Of a DNA stretch of 48,685 nt, positions 8,417 through 17,326 are shown in pieces (within the stretch, counting starts at the first letter, position 1; every line of letters starts with the position of its first letter). The DNA comes from Lacticaseibacillus manihotivorans DSM 13343 = JCM 12514. GTDB taxonomy: Bacteria > Bacillota > Bacilli > Lactobacillales > Lactobacillaceae. Below the pieces are notes generated by a model, which was given only the letters and a program-made list of their open reading frames with translations, had not been told where the DNA came from and ran no database searches. The DNA lies in assembly GCF_001435035.1 (NCBI RefSeq), contig NZ_AZEU01000179.1, positions 1 to 48,685 on the forward strand. Direction: 5' to 3'. A program made the position numbers and the translations under genes.

Positions 8417-9742
8417 ATGGACGAGTTGAAAGAGACACTTCAAGCACCATTTAATGAAGCTTGGGCGGAACAACTACTTCAGGCTTTGCAAGAATTGGCG
8501 CAAATCGGCGGCGGTCGCCCAGAACAACTTGCCTTAGTTGACCTGACCTTGGATCTGCGCGGTTTGTGGCCGGTGGATTTGACGCTTGATAGGCAACAAT
8601 TACAAACGGGTGATTTGTGTCCAGCAATCACCGCCACTGCCACGCTTGAAGCTTTGCCAGTGACGGGGAAGGCAGTTGACTGGGTGGTTCGCAAACTGTT
8701 TCGCACCTATGTGACCGCCTTGCGCGATCCGGCGAACTTGCCGCGCAGTGTCCAACCGCAATGGGCCTTAGTGCATGCCATGTCGAATCATTTTCAAGCG
8801 CTAGGGGCCGTGGTGCATCAATTGCATCTCGATGACGATCAAGACCCGGTAAAAATTCGGTTGTTCGGGCCACTAGCAGACGAATCGATCGCATTAATGA
8901 AAAAATATGGCGTGACTTGGACATTATCAAAAATGCTGACCCCTTGGGCGCAAGCTTTCTCACCATTGCGGCATATGGAAGACCTCTCGATTGCCAAAGC
9001 CAAACCGCGCCGTGGGGTGGCAGAAGCCGGACTGCAACGTGATGTCTTAGGTCGCGCCAAGTCCTTGAAAACCCGACATTTCGCCAAAACCTCAGCGCCT
9101 GCATTTACGCCGCAACGGCCGATTTTACAACCTTTTGGCGGGCGTCCTGATGCTTACACCGTCTTTGATTTAGAATTTTCCAGCGGTAACAAGCAAGAAG
9201 GGCAGTTTGCCACGGAAATCGGGGCGATCAAAGTCCGGGATTCCCGGATCGTCGACACCTTCGATTGCTTCGTGCAAATTCCTCACGGCATGCGCTTGAA
9301 TTCGCGCTCGCAATCGTTGACGGGCATTCATACCGGCTTGTTGATGCGCTACGGACGTCCTGCTGGCACTGCTTTAGCCGAATTTCAAAACTTTATCGGC
9401 AAAGATCCCTTGCTGGGCTTTGCGGTTAAAGGCGGTGACTTGCTGGTGATGCAGCGCCAATTCGGTTTGTATGCGACGCCTGGACGACTGCTTGATGTCG
9501 CTGAAATCGCCAAAGCTGGTGGCCCGATGCCTGGTGGACCAGATGTGGGCTTGGCAAAGTATCGGAATTATCTAGGTTTGGATATTTTGGCCCATGGCGC
9601 GGTGTACGATGCGGTGACGACTTATGCGCTTTATGCCTATTTGCAGGGGTCGCCGTTGTTGCCAGAAGTGGTGATGGCGCAATTCAATCAAGTGTTTGAA
9701 CAAACTAGTTTCAAATCACCAAAGAAGAATTTCCGCCGTTAA
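8417..9742 (+). CDS. DnaQ-like (DEDDh) 3'-5' exonuclease with an uncharacterised N-terminal half
   Basis: The C-terminal part of this 441-residue protein (about residues 245-420) is an RNase T/DNA polymerase III epsilon-type exonuclease. It has Exo I VFDLEFSS with the two acidic metal ligands, a middle SLTGIHTGLL segment and Exo III HGAVYDAVTT, which gives the His and last Asp of the DEDDh type. The Exo II region is less canonical (LLGFAVKGGDLLVM where GHNxxFD is usual). The first about 230 residues match no domain I know. A basic linker (about 195-235) joins the halves. The ATG at 8417 is favoured because AAAAAGGGAG lies 6-7 bases before it. The role in repair or RNA processing is open. Confidence 0.75.
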   Translation: MDELKETLQAPFNEAWAEQLLQALQELAQIGGGRPEQLALVDLTLDLRGLWPVDLTLDRQQLQTGDLCPAITATATLEALPVTGKAVDWVVRKLFRTYVTALRDPANLPRSVQPQWALVHAMSNHFQALGAVVHQLHLDDDQDPVKIRLFGPLADESIALMKKYGVTWTLSKMLTPWAQAFSPLRHMEDLSIAKAKPRRGVAEAGLQRDVLGRAKSLKTRHFAKTSAPAFTPQRPILQPFGGRPDAYTVFDLEFSSGNKQEGQFATEIGAIKVRDSRIVDTFDCFVQIPHGMRLNSRSQSLTGIHTGLLMRYGRPAGTALAEFQNFIGKDPLLGFAVKGGDLLVMQRQFGLYATPGRLLDVAEIAKAGGPMPGGPDVGLAKYRNYLGLDILAHGAVYDAVTTYALYAYLQGSPLLPEVVMAQFNQVFEQTSFKSPKKNFRR

Positions 9743-9743
9743 C

Positions 9744-9789
9744 TAAAAATGCTTCTCACCAATTAATGTCGATGAGAAGCATTTTTTAG
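9744..9789. terminator. bidirectional terminator between convergent genes
   Basis: CTAAAAATGCTTCTCA pairs with TGAGAAGCATTTTTTAG around a 14-base loop, giving T tracts on both strands. It serves the exonuclease gene and, on the other strand, the small gene ending at 9786. Confidence 0.85.
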
Positions 9790-10106
9790 TGGAGCTTGCC
9801 GGAATCAAACAACTGGCGGATCTTGGTTTGGATCAACAACAAGGTCGCGTGTGATTCGGTTTTAAAACGCTCAACTAACGGTTCAGCGTGCAGGCTGGTT
9901 TCCGTCAACAGATGTTGATTGTTGATATCTTGGATCTCTAAGCCTTGTTTAGTGAAAATCGCGGTGAGATAGCCACCTTCAACGCCTTCATCAAGTAATT
10001 GTTGCGCCCAGTTGCGCAAGCCGCCTTGAATCACGGCATCCAATGGTTCGTTAAGTTTGTCAGCCAAGGCTTGTGCTTGGGCTAGTGTTTCTGGAATTTC
10101 ATGCAT
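9786..10106 (-). CDS. small hypothetical protein
   Basis: This 106-residue soluble protein is not recognised. It is acidic, predicted mostly helical, has no Cys, and begins MHEIPETLAQAQALADKL. I place the start at the ATG whose complement ends at 10106, because GGAGG lies 8 bases before it; an ATG five codons upstream would put that GGAGG inside the gene. It lies downstream of the CAT-like gene on the same strand, with a gap of about 54 bases, so the two may share a transcript. Confidence 0.6.
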   Translation of the reverse strand: MHEIPETLAQAQALADKLNEPLDAVIQGGLRNWAQQLLDEGVEGGYLTAIFTKQGLEIQDINNQHLLTETSLHAEPLVERFKTESHATLLLIQTKIRQLFDSGKLH

Positions 10107-10160
10107 GTTATCGGCCTCCATTTTGTCTTAAATGTAAGCCTTCGGAGGCAGCTTGTCGAG

Positions 10161-10805
10161 TTAATCCCAAGTGGGTTGATTGAACGCGTGCTGCAATTGA
10201 TTCAATAAGTTGGTGACGTGGTAGCCATCTGCTACTGCATGATTGGCAGTAATCGACAAGGGCATCAAGCGCCGCCCATCCACAACTTGCCATTGGCCTG
10301 CTTGCAGCACCGGGGCAAAACTGGGTAGTCCGTTAACGGGCATCGGGGTGTAACTATCAAAATGCACCCAAGGCAACATCCCAGCTTCAAAGCTGTTCAC
10401 AGGTTGGTCAGGTTTGCCGACTGGGCCGTTGACTTGTAGTGCCGCCTGGCAATCAGTTTGCACGTGTTGAACAAATGTTTTGAAATCTGGTGTGTAGTCA
10501 CTCCAACAACTGGTGATGGTGTGATCCTCATGCATCACGGTGTAACTTGGATTTAACTGATTAAAGTATCCCAGTTGGCCATCACCATTGCTGCCGATGC
10601 GAAATTCTGGCATGGTGGTCAAAACTTTGCTGGTCAGATATAAGTAGCCGGGGAAAAAGCCCAACCCTTGTGCGTGCAGTTCTTCGTAAGTCATAGTGAT
10701 ATCGATTTTGGCCGAGATCGTGAAACTCATCGGCGCCATTTTGGTGAAATAATAAAAATATTGTTGCCGCTGCCAAGTAGCCATATCGATCGGGGTAAAA
10801 GTCAT
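10161..10805 (-). CDS. type A chloramphenicol acetyltransferase-like protein
   Basis: This 214-residue protein has the CAT fold length and signatures: an N-terminal FTPIDMATWQRQQYF matching the CAT start, a central WVHFDSY and SFAPVLQAG, and the catalytic HxxxDG as HAVADGYH, with the active His at about 189 and the structural Asp at 193. CAT enzymes transfer acetyl from acetyl-CoA to the 3-hydroxyl of chloramphenicol and act as trimers. Chromosomal homologues in lactobacilli do not always confer resistance, so activity cannot be assumed. The start is the ATG at 10803-10805 behind AGGAGC. It follows the GIY-YIG-like gene by 10 bases and is probably in the same operon. Confidence 0.83.
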   Translation of the reverse strand: MTFTPIDMATWQRQQYFYYFTKMAPMSFTISAKIDITMTYEELHAQGLGFFPGYLYLTSKVLTTMPEFRIGSNGDGQLGYFNQLNPSYTVMHEDHTITSCWSDYTPDFKTFVQHVQTDCQAALQVNGPVGKPDQPVNSFEAGMLPWVHFDSYTPMPVNGLPSFAPVLQAGQWQVVDGRRLMPLSITANHAVADGYHVTNLLNQLQHAFNQPTWD

Positions 10806-10815
10806 TCGGTGCTCC

Positions 10816-11145
10816 TTAATATTCTGGATGGATTTTTTCAATCCACTCGGCTTTGAGGTTTTTGAGTTCAGCGCGCATGTTCACGACGTCGTCAGTTTTC
10901 TTGTGCCACAAGACCAAATAGGCGAAGGCTGATGCCCCCATTTCATCCCAGTCACGCTGGAAGTCGGTATCGTGATACGCGCCGCGATTTAAGTTCGTTT
11001 GGTAGAAAAACCAACGATTCTTAATATTGGGGACAACGGCGATGAAGCGTTTGTGATTGATCGTGTTTTCGATTTGAATCACGCCATATTCTACTGGCGC
11101 GAGTTTGTAAGCTTGAATAGCTTGTTTTTTCTGAGCTTCATCCAT
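10816..11145 (-). CDS. GIY-YIG nuclease-family protein with degenerate motif
   Basis: This 109-residue protein matches the small stand-alone GIY-YIG proteins of Firmicutes that are found beside DUF2087 genes. The overall pattern is present: a short N-terminal helix, GVIQIENTINHKRF, then RWFFYQTNLNRG, DWDEMG and a C-terminal Glu-rich helix. The two name motifs are not conserved: GIY reads GVI and YIG reads FIA. Nuclease activity is therefore doubtful and a DNA-binding or structural role is possible. The ATG at 11145 follows the stop of the DUF2087 gene by one base, with GGAG inside the end of that gene, so the two are translationally linked. Confidence 0.65.
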   Translation of the reverse strand: MDEAQKKQAIQAYKLAPVEYGVIQIENTINHKRFIAVVPNIKNRWFFYQTNLNRGAYHDTDFQRDWDEMGASAFAYLVLWHKKTDDVVNMRAELKNLKAEWIEKIHPEY

Positions 11146-11146
11146 G

Positions 11147-11815
11147 TTAAAAAATTCTCCAATATTGACGGCCATCGGCGGTGCGCTGCATAAAACCAAA
11201 GTCCACCAAATAGCGAGCGAGTAAACTGTGATCGAGATACCAGGTATCGAGGATCGCGTTGGTTTCATTCAATCTGTATTGCTGGTCGATGGCAAAGTCT
11301 TCCACGATGCGCGCACATAAGCAAACGCGAGCGGCTTCTGGTTTCGGCCAGTGTTTCAATTCAGGATGTGCGCTGGAAAAATCGATGTTTTTGGCGAGGA
11401 CCTGTTCATATTGATCAACGGTGATTGCCATGTTCTGGGCAGGTTTGGGGACTGAAAGGAGCTCAACGGGATCATTTTCACCAAACACTGCTTGATATTG
11501 CGCAAGAAATAATCGCGATTGGGCGGCTTTTTGGCGGAAGCGATGTTTCTGTTGGCGAATCGTGCTGGCAGTCACGCCTTGATCGGCTGCGATTTGTTTA
11601 TCAGAGTGGCCAGCGGCAAAAGCCTGCATCAGCTGTTGCTGGTTTTCAGTTAAGCCACCGGCAGCCAGCAAGGCATCGAGCGCACTTTGATGGGCGATGG
11701 TGAGGTGCTCCACGATTTGTGCGCGTTGGTCTATGCGTACCTTCACTTCACAATAGTTGCAGTGCCACATATTTTGTTCGCGATGAAAGCCTTGGGTCAA
11801 TTCCGTGATCGTCAT
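11147..11815 (-). CDS. DUF2087 domain transcriptional regulator with HTH
   Basis: This 222-residue protein begins with a short Cys/His segment (WHCNYCEVKV and a later His pair, EHLTIAH, suggestive of a small zinc finger). A LuxR-type helix-turn-helix follows, DKQIAADQGVTASTIRQQKH (about residues 72-91), and a C-terminal DUF2087 domain (about 150-222) ends DGRQYWRIF. Proteins of this layout are annotated as transcription factors and pair with small GIY-YIG proteins, as here. The gene heads an operon with the GIY-YIG-like and CAT-like genes. A strong promoter (11837-11865, minus) precedes it and an AGGAT ribosome binding site lies before the ATG. Confidence 0.78.
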   Translation of the reverse strand: MTITELTQGFHREQNMWHCNYCEVKVRIDQRAQIVEHLTIAHQSALDALLAAGGLTENQQQLMQAFAAGHSDKQIAADQGVTASTIRQQKHRFRQKAAQSRLFLAQYQAVFGENDPVELLSVPKPAQNMAITVDQYEQVLAKNIDFSSAHPELKHWPKPEAARVCLCARIVEDFAIDQQYRLNETNAILDTWYLDHSLLARYLVDFGFMQRTADGRQYWRIF

Positions 11816-11836
11816 GATGTCATCCTCCGAGAATCT

Positions 11837-11865
11837 AGGTTACATATGTTTACGGATTCTGTCAA
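11837..11865 (-). promoter_or_regulatory. sigma-70 promoter of the DUF2087 operon
   Basis: On the minus strand, TTGACA (complement of 11860-11865) is followed by 17 bases and TAACCT (complement of 11837-11842). Confidence 0.7.
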
Positions 11866-11896
11866 CACGTATTTTTAGTTGACGAATTTTGACAAC

Positions 11897-11920
11897 AAAA
11901 AAAGAGCCGTTTCCGACTCT
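11897..11920 (-). terminator. terminator of the MFS pseudogene
   Basis: On the minus strand AGAGTCG-GAAA-CGGCTCT forms a 7-bp stem with a GNRA-type loop followed by seven T. Confidence 0.85.
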
Positions 11921-13042
11921 AGGCATGATGCAACCAACCGGAGATCATTTGCCGATTGCTAAACATCACGGGTACTAAAAATAATAACGCGAGCAAACTA
12001 CATCCGGCCGAGCAAATGATTGGGAATGTCGAATTGGAAGCTGGCATTGGATTGATTCAAGAAGATCATATTGCAAAAGCCGATCGCCACCATCATCACC
12101 ATGGCCAAGCCGTAGTTGTGAACCACAAGCATCAGCGCTTGTAGGCTGGCAGTGCCGATGGCCACGATCAAATAAAAATCGCGCCGCAAGCCGAATCGCG
12201 ACAAGTAACTCATCAAAAATGCGGCGATCAGCAATCCGACCCCTGCGGCGGACAGTAAATTGGCGTAAGTTTGCGCGCCTGAATGCAACACTTCCTTGGC
12301 AAAAATCGGAATGATCACGTTGTTGCTATAGTTAAGGTGCAGACAATCAACATCAAAATCGCACTCAAGCGAATGTCGGCATGCGTCCACACGTAATGCA
12401 GCCCGTCTTTGACATCTTCCCAGACGCGCTTTTTGGAAGGGGTGGCGACGACGTGATTTTGTTTGATCAAAAACAAACCCAGTAACACAGCCAGATAAGA
12501 AATTGCATCGACAAAAAACAGATCCCAACCGAGAATTTCACCATCAACAAGCCTGCCAAGCTGGGGCCAGCGATTTTGGCTAAATTGAAAATCGTGGAGT
12601 TCAGTGAGATCCCATTCATTAAATCTTTATGGCCGACTAATTCCACGACAAACGATTGCCGCGTCGGCGTATCAAAGCTTTGCAGACATCCATAACCTAA
12701 GGCAATCAACAACACCATCCAATATTGAACGATGCCGGTCAATACGATCACAGTCATGATCACGCCTAAAACTAAGAAGCCAGCTTGAGTGAGCATCAAG
12801 ATCCGGCGTTTGGGATAGCGGTCGATCAACGTCCCGGCAACTAAAGTCAATGCTAAAATCGGGGCAAATTGACAAGCACTTAAAATGCCAACCAGCAGTG
12901 CCGATTTGGTCATTTGATACACCAGCCAAGTTTGGGCCGTGCGCTGGATTCAAGTGCCCATTACCGATACACATTGGCCGATCCAAAAGTAGCGGAAATT
13001 GGGATTTTTGAGTGAGGAGAAGGTACGGGTGAAGACTTGCAT
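11919..13042 (-). pseudogene. MFS exporter pseudogene with several lesions
   Basis: Joining frames recovers an MFS exporter of the EntS/MFS_3 type: start MQVFTRTFSSLKNPNFRYFW, then TPTRQSFVVELVGHKDL, NYSNNVIIPIFAKEVL and an end GWLHHA. Four defects are visible. First, an in-frame TGA at about codon 29 (GT*IQRTAQTW) stands where Trp is expected. Second, there is a frameshift near 12515, after GICF. Third, there is a second frameshift near 12330, just before NYSNN. Fourth, there is a deletion of roughly 40 codons near 12000, between LLGRM and LALLLFLVPV, with a frame change. A promoter-like TTGACA with an imperfect palindrome remains upstream (about 13105-13118), and the terminator is intact. 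The gene is dead but recently so, because the reading frames are otherwise well kept. Confidence 0.85.
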
Positions 13043-13189
13043 GGACGATCAGACTCTTTTCAGAAAATTCACTTCGAACATATTCTGCGCTTTCATCGAC
13101 AGTTGTCAATTGCGTTTCAGCACAATAAAAATAGCGAATAAATATCTTTAAGGTGGTATAATCGAAGTACTTTAAGGAGGCGCTCACAT

Positions 13190-13417
13190 ATGCCGACCAT
13201 CGATTTAGATACACCGGTTCACGATCTCGTTGCTCAACAACCTGCTATTGTTGACGTGATGGTAGCCATGGGCTTAGATGGGGTCACGGATCCCAAATTG
13301 TTAAACACTGTTGGGCGCTTTATGACCTTGCGCAAAGGCGCCAAAATGAAACATATCGCCATCGCGGACTTAGTGCAACAACTTCAAGCCGCTGGATTTG
13401 AGGTGCAAAATGACTGA
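13190..13417 (+). CDS. DUF1858 domain protein
   Basis: This 75-residue protein consists of a single DUF1858 domain (IDLDTPVHDLVAQQP, VMVAMGLDGVTDP, LRKGAKMKHI). Such domains occur alone or with iron-sulfur and hemerythrin-type proteins and are thought to help redox- or metal-linked partners; their exact activity is unknown. The start has a strong AAGGAGG. An extended -10 (TGGTATAAT, ending at 13163) lies just upstream, flanked by two copies of CTTTAAGG. The stop lies inside the next gene (8-base overlap), so it is translationally coupled to the DUF438 protein, a pairing seen widely in anaerobes and lactobacilli. Confidence 0.85.
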   Translation: MPTIDLDTPVHDLVAQQPAIVDVMVAMGLDGVTDPKLLNTVGRFMTLRKGAKMKHIAIADLVQQLQAAGFEVQND

Positions 13418-14933
13418 ATCCCATGCAGTAGATCGCCAGAAAAAAATCGTCCAGATCCTTCAAATGTTGCATAATGGTGGATCTTTTGAAGCAGCGAAAA
13501 AAATCTTTGATGAAACTTTCGATCAAGTCGATGTTTCAGAGATCACCAACGCTGAACGGCAATTGATCGCCACCGGCTTAAATCCGATGGAAATTCAAAC
13601 GCTGTGCAATGTGCATGCCGCAGTTTTTCGCGGGAAAATCAATAACAACAGCAAGACGCCGACGGAAGAAATCCCCGGCCATCCAGTTCAAGTATTGAAA
13701 TTGGAAAACACCGTGATCATGAGTCTGCTTAATGACGAACTGTTGCCAACGCTGAAGAAGTGGCAGCAAGCCGGTTCCGACCCAGAGTTGTTGACTCGCA
13801 TGCAACATGCTTTGGCTGATTTGATGAAAATCGATAAGCATTATTTACGCAAAGAAAATCTCATTTTCCCATTGATGACCAAATACGGGATCACGGCGCC
13901 ACCGAAAGTCATGTGGGGCGTTGATGATGAAATCCGCGGTTGGATCAAAGCCGCGCTGAAGCTGGTGAACACCCAGCCGACCCCAGAGCCTTACGACATT
14001 GAAGCCGCCATTGAAAAAGCGGCCAAAGAAGTCGACGAAATGGTTTTCAAAGAAGAAGAAATCATGTTGCCGATGGATCTGGAAATTTTCACAGCGGCAG
14101 ACTGGGCGATGATCCAACATGAATCTGACGCAATCGGCTACACCTTGATTGCCCAACCGTTGCCATGGCAGCCAACTGAAGCAGAATTGGCAGTGAAGCC
14201 CAAACCTTCCAAAATGGCGCAAGAACTGAATGCCATGGCCGAAGATCTGGCGAAGTCACAACACTTGGCCTCTGATCGCAAGCCTAAACCTACTGATCGT
14301 GATGTGCTCAAAGAAATTCATCAAGATGTGCCAATGCCGATTGCGCCAGCCGAAACTTTAGCCAAACTGCAAGCAGCTAAAACTGAAGACGGAGACAACG
14401 ATGTCCACAAACCGTCGATTTCTGTACAACGTCCAAAGCCAAAGCGTCGTCATGCTGGACCTGATGTATTTGGTGCGGCGACCAGTGGCACCGATTCTGG
14501 CCGCATCGAAATTGATGGCATTCATCCTGCCCGGGTATTGTTGCCAACTGGTGCGATGGATCTGGAACAATTGACCAATGTGTTGCGCTTGTTGCCACTT
14601 GATTTAACGTTTGTCGATGACACGGACACGGTGCGGTGGTTCTCAGATTCAGGCGAACGCGTCTTTCCGCGCACGACTGCAGTCATCGGGCGGTTAGTCA
14701 AAGATTGCCACCCACCAAAGTCAGTGGATAAAGTGGAAAAGATTTTGAGCGATTTTCATGCAGGCCGTGAAGACCATGCGGATTTTTGGATCAACTTACA
14801 TGGTGAGAAAATGATCTACATTCGCTACTTTGCCATTCGCGATCCTGAAGAAAACTATTTAGGTTGCTTGGAAGTCACTCAAGATATTTCTGAAATTCAA
14901 AAACTCGACGGCGAAAAGCGGCTGGGCGACTAA
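13410..14933 (+). CDS. DUF438-hemerythrin-PAS protein, probable redox/gas sensor
   Basis: This 507-residue cytoplasmic protein has three parts. Residues about 5-75 are a DUF438 domain (GLNPMEIQTLCNVHAAVFRG). Residues about 85-250 are a hemerythrin-like HHE bundle with scattered His/Glu ligands (for example KHYLRKENLIFP and VFKEEEIMLP), suited to a di-iron site for O2, NO or H2O2. After a charged, Pro/Lys-rich linker (about 255-370), residues about 385-500 form a PAS domain with the motif DCHPPKS. The same PAS type occurs in the FMN reductase fusion at 26.4 kb. No output domain such as a kinase is present. The ATG at 13410 is chosen because GAGGTG precedes it. Confidence 0.85.
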   Translation: MTESHAVDRQKKIVQILQMLHNGGSFEAAKKIFDETFDQVDVSEITNAERQLIATGLNPMEIQTLCNVHAAVFRGKINNNSKTPTEEIPGHPVQVLKLENTVIMSLLNDELLPTLKKWQQAGSDPELLTRMQHALADLMKIDKHYLRKENLIFPLMTKYGITAPPKVMWGVDDEIRGWIKAALKLVNTQPTPEPYDIEAAIEKAAKEVDEMVFKEEEIMLPMDLEIFTAADWAMIQHESDAIGYTLIAQPLPWQPTEAELAVKPKPSKMAQELNAMAEDLAKSQHLASDRKPKPTDRDVLKEIHQDVPMPIAPAETLAKLQAAKTEDGDNDVHKPSISVQRPKPKRRHAGPDVFGAATSGTDSGRIEIDGIHPARVLLPTGAMDLEQLTNVLRLLPLDLTFVDDTDTVRWFSDSGERVFPRTTAVIGRLVKDCHPPKSVDKVEKILSDFHAGREDHADFWINLHGEKMIYIRYFAIRDPEENYLGCLEVTQDISEIQKLDGEKRLGD

Positions 14934-14938
14934 GCGAG

Positions 14939-14972
14939 ACTTGAGCTAGCAAACGTTGGCTCAAGTTTTTTT
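14939..14972 (+). terminator. rho-independent terminator after the DUF438 gene
   Basis: ACTTGAGC pairs with GCTCAAGT around a 12-base loop, followed by seven T. Confidence 0.88.
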
Positions 14973-15075
14973 GCGGTTAAAAAGATGACGCACACACGTT
15001 CGTTTCACTGTTAAGCCTGCGAGTTTTTTGGTACAATTATCACAACTGACTGCAAGACGAAAGGACGATAATTCC

Positions 15076-17316
15076 ATGGCGACTGTTCCAATGTTGGACG
15101 GCATGAACGACAAGCAAACTGAGGCGGTACTAGCGACTGAAGGCCCTGTATTGATCATGGCTGGGGCCGGCTCCGGTAAAACCCGGGTCTTGACGCACCG
15201 CATTGCTTATTTAATAGAAGAAAAAAATATCAACCCTTGGCGGATCTTGGCCATCACCTTTACCAACAAAGCGGCGCGGGAAATGAAAGAACGTGTCGGC
15301 GGGTTACTGGATGCGGAAGTCGCCCGTGATGTTTGGGTTTCCACCTTCCATGCCCTTTGTGTGCGGATTTTGCGGCGTGACATTGAAAAGCTCGGCATGA
15401 ATCGGGCGTTCACGATTGCCGACCCAGCCGAACAATTGACCTTGGTGAAGCATATCCTAGCTGATTTGAATCTCGATCCTAAGCGCTATGATCCTAAAGG
15501 CATTTTATCAACGATTTCTAACGCCAAGAACGATTTGTTGACGCCAGACGCTTATCAAAAACAAGCCGCTGGCCCCATCGAGCAAATCACCGCAGACGTG
15601 TATCGCGAATATCAAAAGCGCATGCGCGGCGATCAGGCGTTGGATTTTGATGATTTGATCATGATGACCATCCAGTTGTTCCAACAAGACAAAGAAACGC
15701 TTGAATTCTACCAACGCAAATTCCAATACATTCACGTCGATGAATACCAGGATACCAACGAAGCCCAATACCAATTGGTGCACCTGCTGGCAGATGGCTA
15801 TCGCAACTTGTGTGTCGTCGGGGATGCTGACCAGAGTATTTACGGTTGGCGTGGCGCGAACATGCAAAATATTTTGGATTTCCAAAAAGACTACAAAGAT
15901 GCCCAAGTCATTTTGCTGGAACAAAACTATCGCTCAACCAAAACCATTTTGGATGCGGCCAACGGCGTGATCAAGCACAACCAAAAGCGCCAAGTCAAAA
16001 CCTTGTGGACGCAAAACTCCAAAGGTGAAAAAATCACCTATTACCGCGCGCAATCTGAACTGGATGAAGCGTACTTTGTGATCAAGCAAATTGAAGCGCA
16101 AATGAAAACAGAACACCGCAAGTACGGCGATTTTGCGATTTTATACCGGACTAACGCCCAATCGCGTTCCATTGAAGAAGCCTTCGTCAAAAGTAATATC
16201 CCGTACAAAATGGTTGGCGGCCACAAGTTCTACGACCGCAAAGAAATTCGCGATGCCTTGGCTTATTTCCGTTTGGTGATCAATCCAGATGACGATATGT
16301 CCTTCAACCGCATCGTCAATGAACCCAAGCGTGGGATCGGGTCGACGTCCATTGAAAAGCTTGAAGCCTTCGCTACCCAAAATGGCTGGAGTTTACTGGA
16401 AGCTGCGGCTAACGCTGAACTCACCCCGGTTTCCGGTAAAGCCCGCAAAGGTCTGGCAGAGTTTGGCATGATGATGCAAAAGCTGGCCGTTCAACGCAAA
16501 AAATTCTCCGTCACGGAAATGATGGCCCACATTTTAGATGAAAGTGGTTATTTACCAGCCCTTAAAGCCGCTAACAACATTGAAGCCGATACCCGGATCG
16601 ATAACTTGAACGAATTGCTGTCGGTGACCAAGCAATTTGATGATCGTTATGAACCTGAAGAAGAAGATTCAGACATCTTTGTCGACTTTTTGGCAGATTT
16701 GGCGTTATTATCAGATCAAGATAGCATTGAAGAAGACGCGCAAGAAGTGACCTTGATGACCTTACACGCTGCCAAAGGCCTGGAATTTCCAGTGGTATTC
16801 ATGGTGGGGATGGAGGAAGGCTTGTTCCCATTGAGCCGCGCGGCGATGGATGAAACCCAGCTGGAAGAAGAGCGCCGCTTGGCTTATGTCGGCATCACCC
16901 GGGCCCAAAAGAAGCTTTTTATTTCCAACGCCTATGGCCGGATGCTTTATGGCCAACGCCAAAATAACCCAGCCAGCCGTTTCATTGAAGAAATCGACCC
17001 CGAGTTATTGGAAACTGCAGGCCAAGCGCAGCCGAAATCCGATATTCCATTCATCAATCGCACGCAACGCGCGGTGACCCCAACGTACTCGCGTCATCCA
17101 GTGGGCACCAAAGCCAAGAAGATCACGGCCACGCCAACTACTGCGGCAGGTCGTGAAACTTGGACCGCCGGCGACAAAGTGGAACATCGCAAGTGGGGCT
17201 TAGGCACAGTGGTGAAAGTCAATGGCTCAGGCGATGATCAAGAACTCGATATCGCTTTTGCCTCTCAAGGCGTCAAGCGTTTATTAGCCGCTTTTGCCCC
17301 AATTAAAAAGGCTTAA
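15076..17316 (+). CDS. pcrA: ATP-dependent DNA helicase PcrA (UvrD/Rep family)
   Basis: This 746-residue superfamily 1 helicase unwinds DNA 3' to 5' in repair and in rolling-circle plasmid replication and clears RecA or stalled polymerase. The Walker A motif AGAGSGKT is at residues 29-36; motif II reads VDEYQDTN (about 221-228), and QSIYGWRGA, QNYRST, TLHAAKGLEFP and YVGITRA follow in order. The C-terminal Tudor-like segment is present (WTAGDKVEHRKWGLG). The ATG at 15076 has AAAGGAC before it, and a -10 (TACAAT, 15032-15037) lies about 40 bases upstream. In related genomes ligA follows almost directly; here a 541-bp spacer with a foldback element intervenes. Confidence 0.96.
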   Translation: MATVPMLDGMNDKQTEAVLATEGPVLIMAGAGSGKTRVLTHRIAYLIEEKNINPWRILAITFTNKAAREMKERVGGLLDAEVARDVWVSTFHALCVRILRRDIEKLGMNRAFTIADPAEQLTLVKHILADLNLDPKRYDPKGILSTISNAKNDLLTPDAYQKQAAGPIEQITADVYREYQKRMRGDQALDFDDLIMMTIQLFQQDKETLEFYQRKFQYIHVDEYQDTNEAQYQLVHLLADGYRNLCVVGDADQSIYGWRGANMQNILDFQKDYKDAQVILLEQNYRSTKTILDAANGVIKHNQKRQVKTLWTQNSKGEKITYYRAQSELDEAYFVIKQIEAQMKTEHRKYGDFAILYRTNAQSRSIEEAFVKSNIPYKMVGGHKFYDRKEIRDALAYFRLVINPDDDMSFNRIVNEPKRGIGSTSIEKLEAFATQNGWSLLEAAANAELTPVSGKARKGLAEFGMMMQKLAVQRKKFSVTEMMAHILDESGYLPALKAANNIEADTRIDNLNELLSVTKQFDDRYEPEEEDSDIFVDFLADLALLSDQDSIEEDAQEVTLMTLHAAKGLEFPVVFMVGMEEGLFPLSRAAMDETQLEEERRLAYVGITRAQKKLFISNAYGRMLYGQRQNNPASRFIEEIDPELLETAGQAQPKSDIPFINRTQRAVTPTYSRHPVGTKAKKITATPTTAAGRETWTAGDKVEHRKWGLGTVVKVNGSGDDQELDIAFASQGVKRLLAAFAPIKKA

Positions 17317-17326
17317 CGCTTTAATA

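Noticed and set aside
12672-13214. 180-residue open frame on the minus strand
   Set aside because: It is an out-of-frame reading across the MFS pseudogene and the upstream promoter region and has no family features.
14210-14540. Flavinylation motif in the DUF438 linker (ATSGTDSG)
   Set aside because: It reads S-G-T, not S-G-A-[ST], and lacks the Asp at the right spacing, so it does not match the ApbE site.
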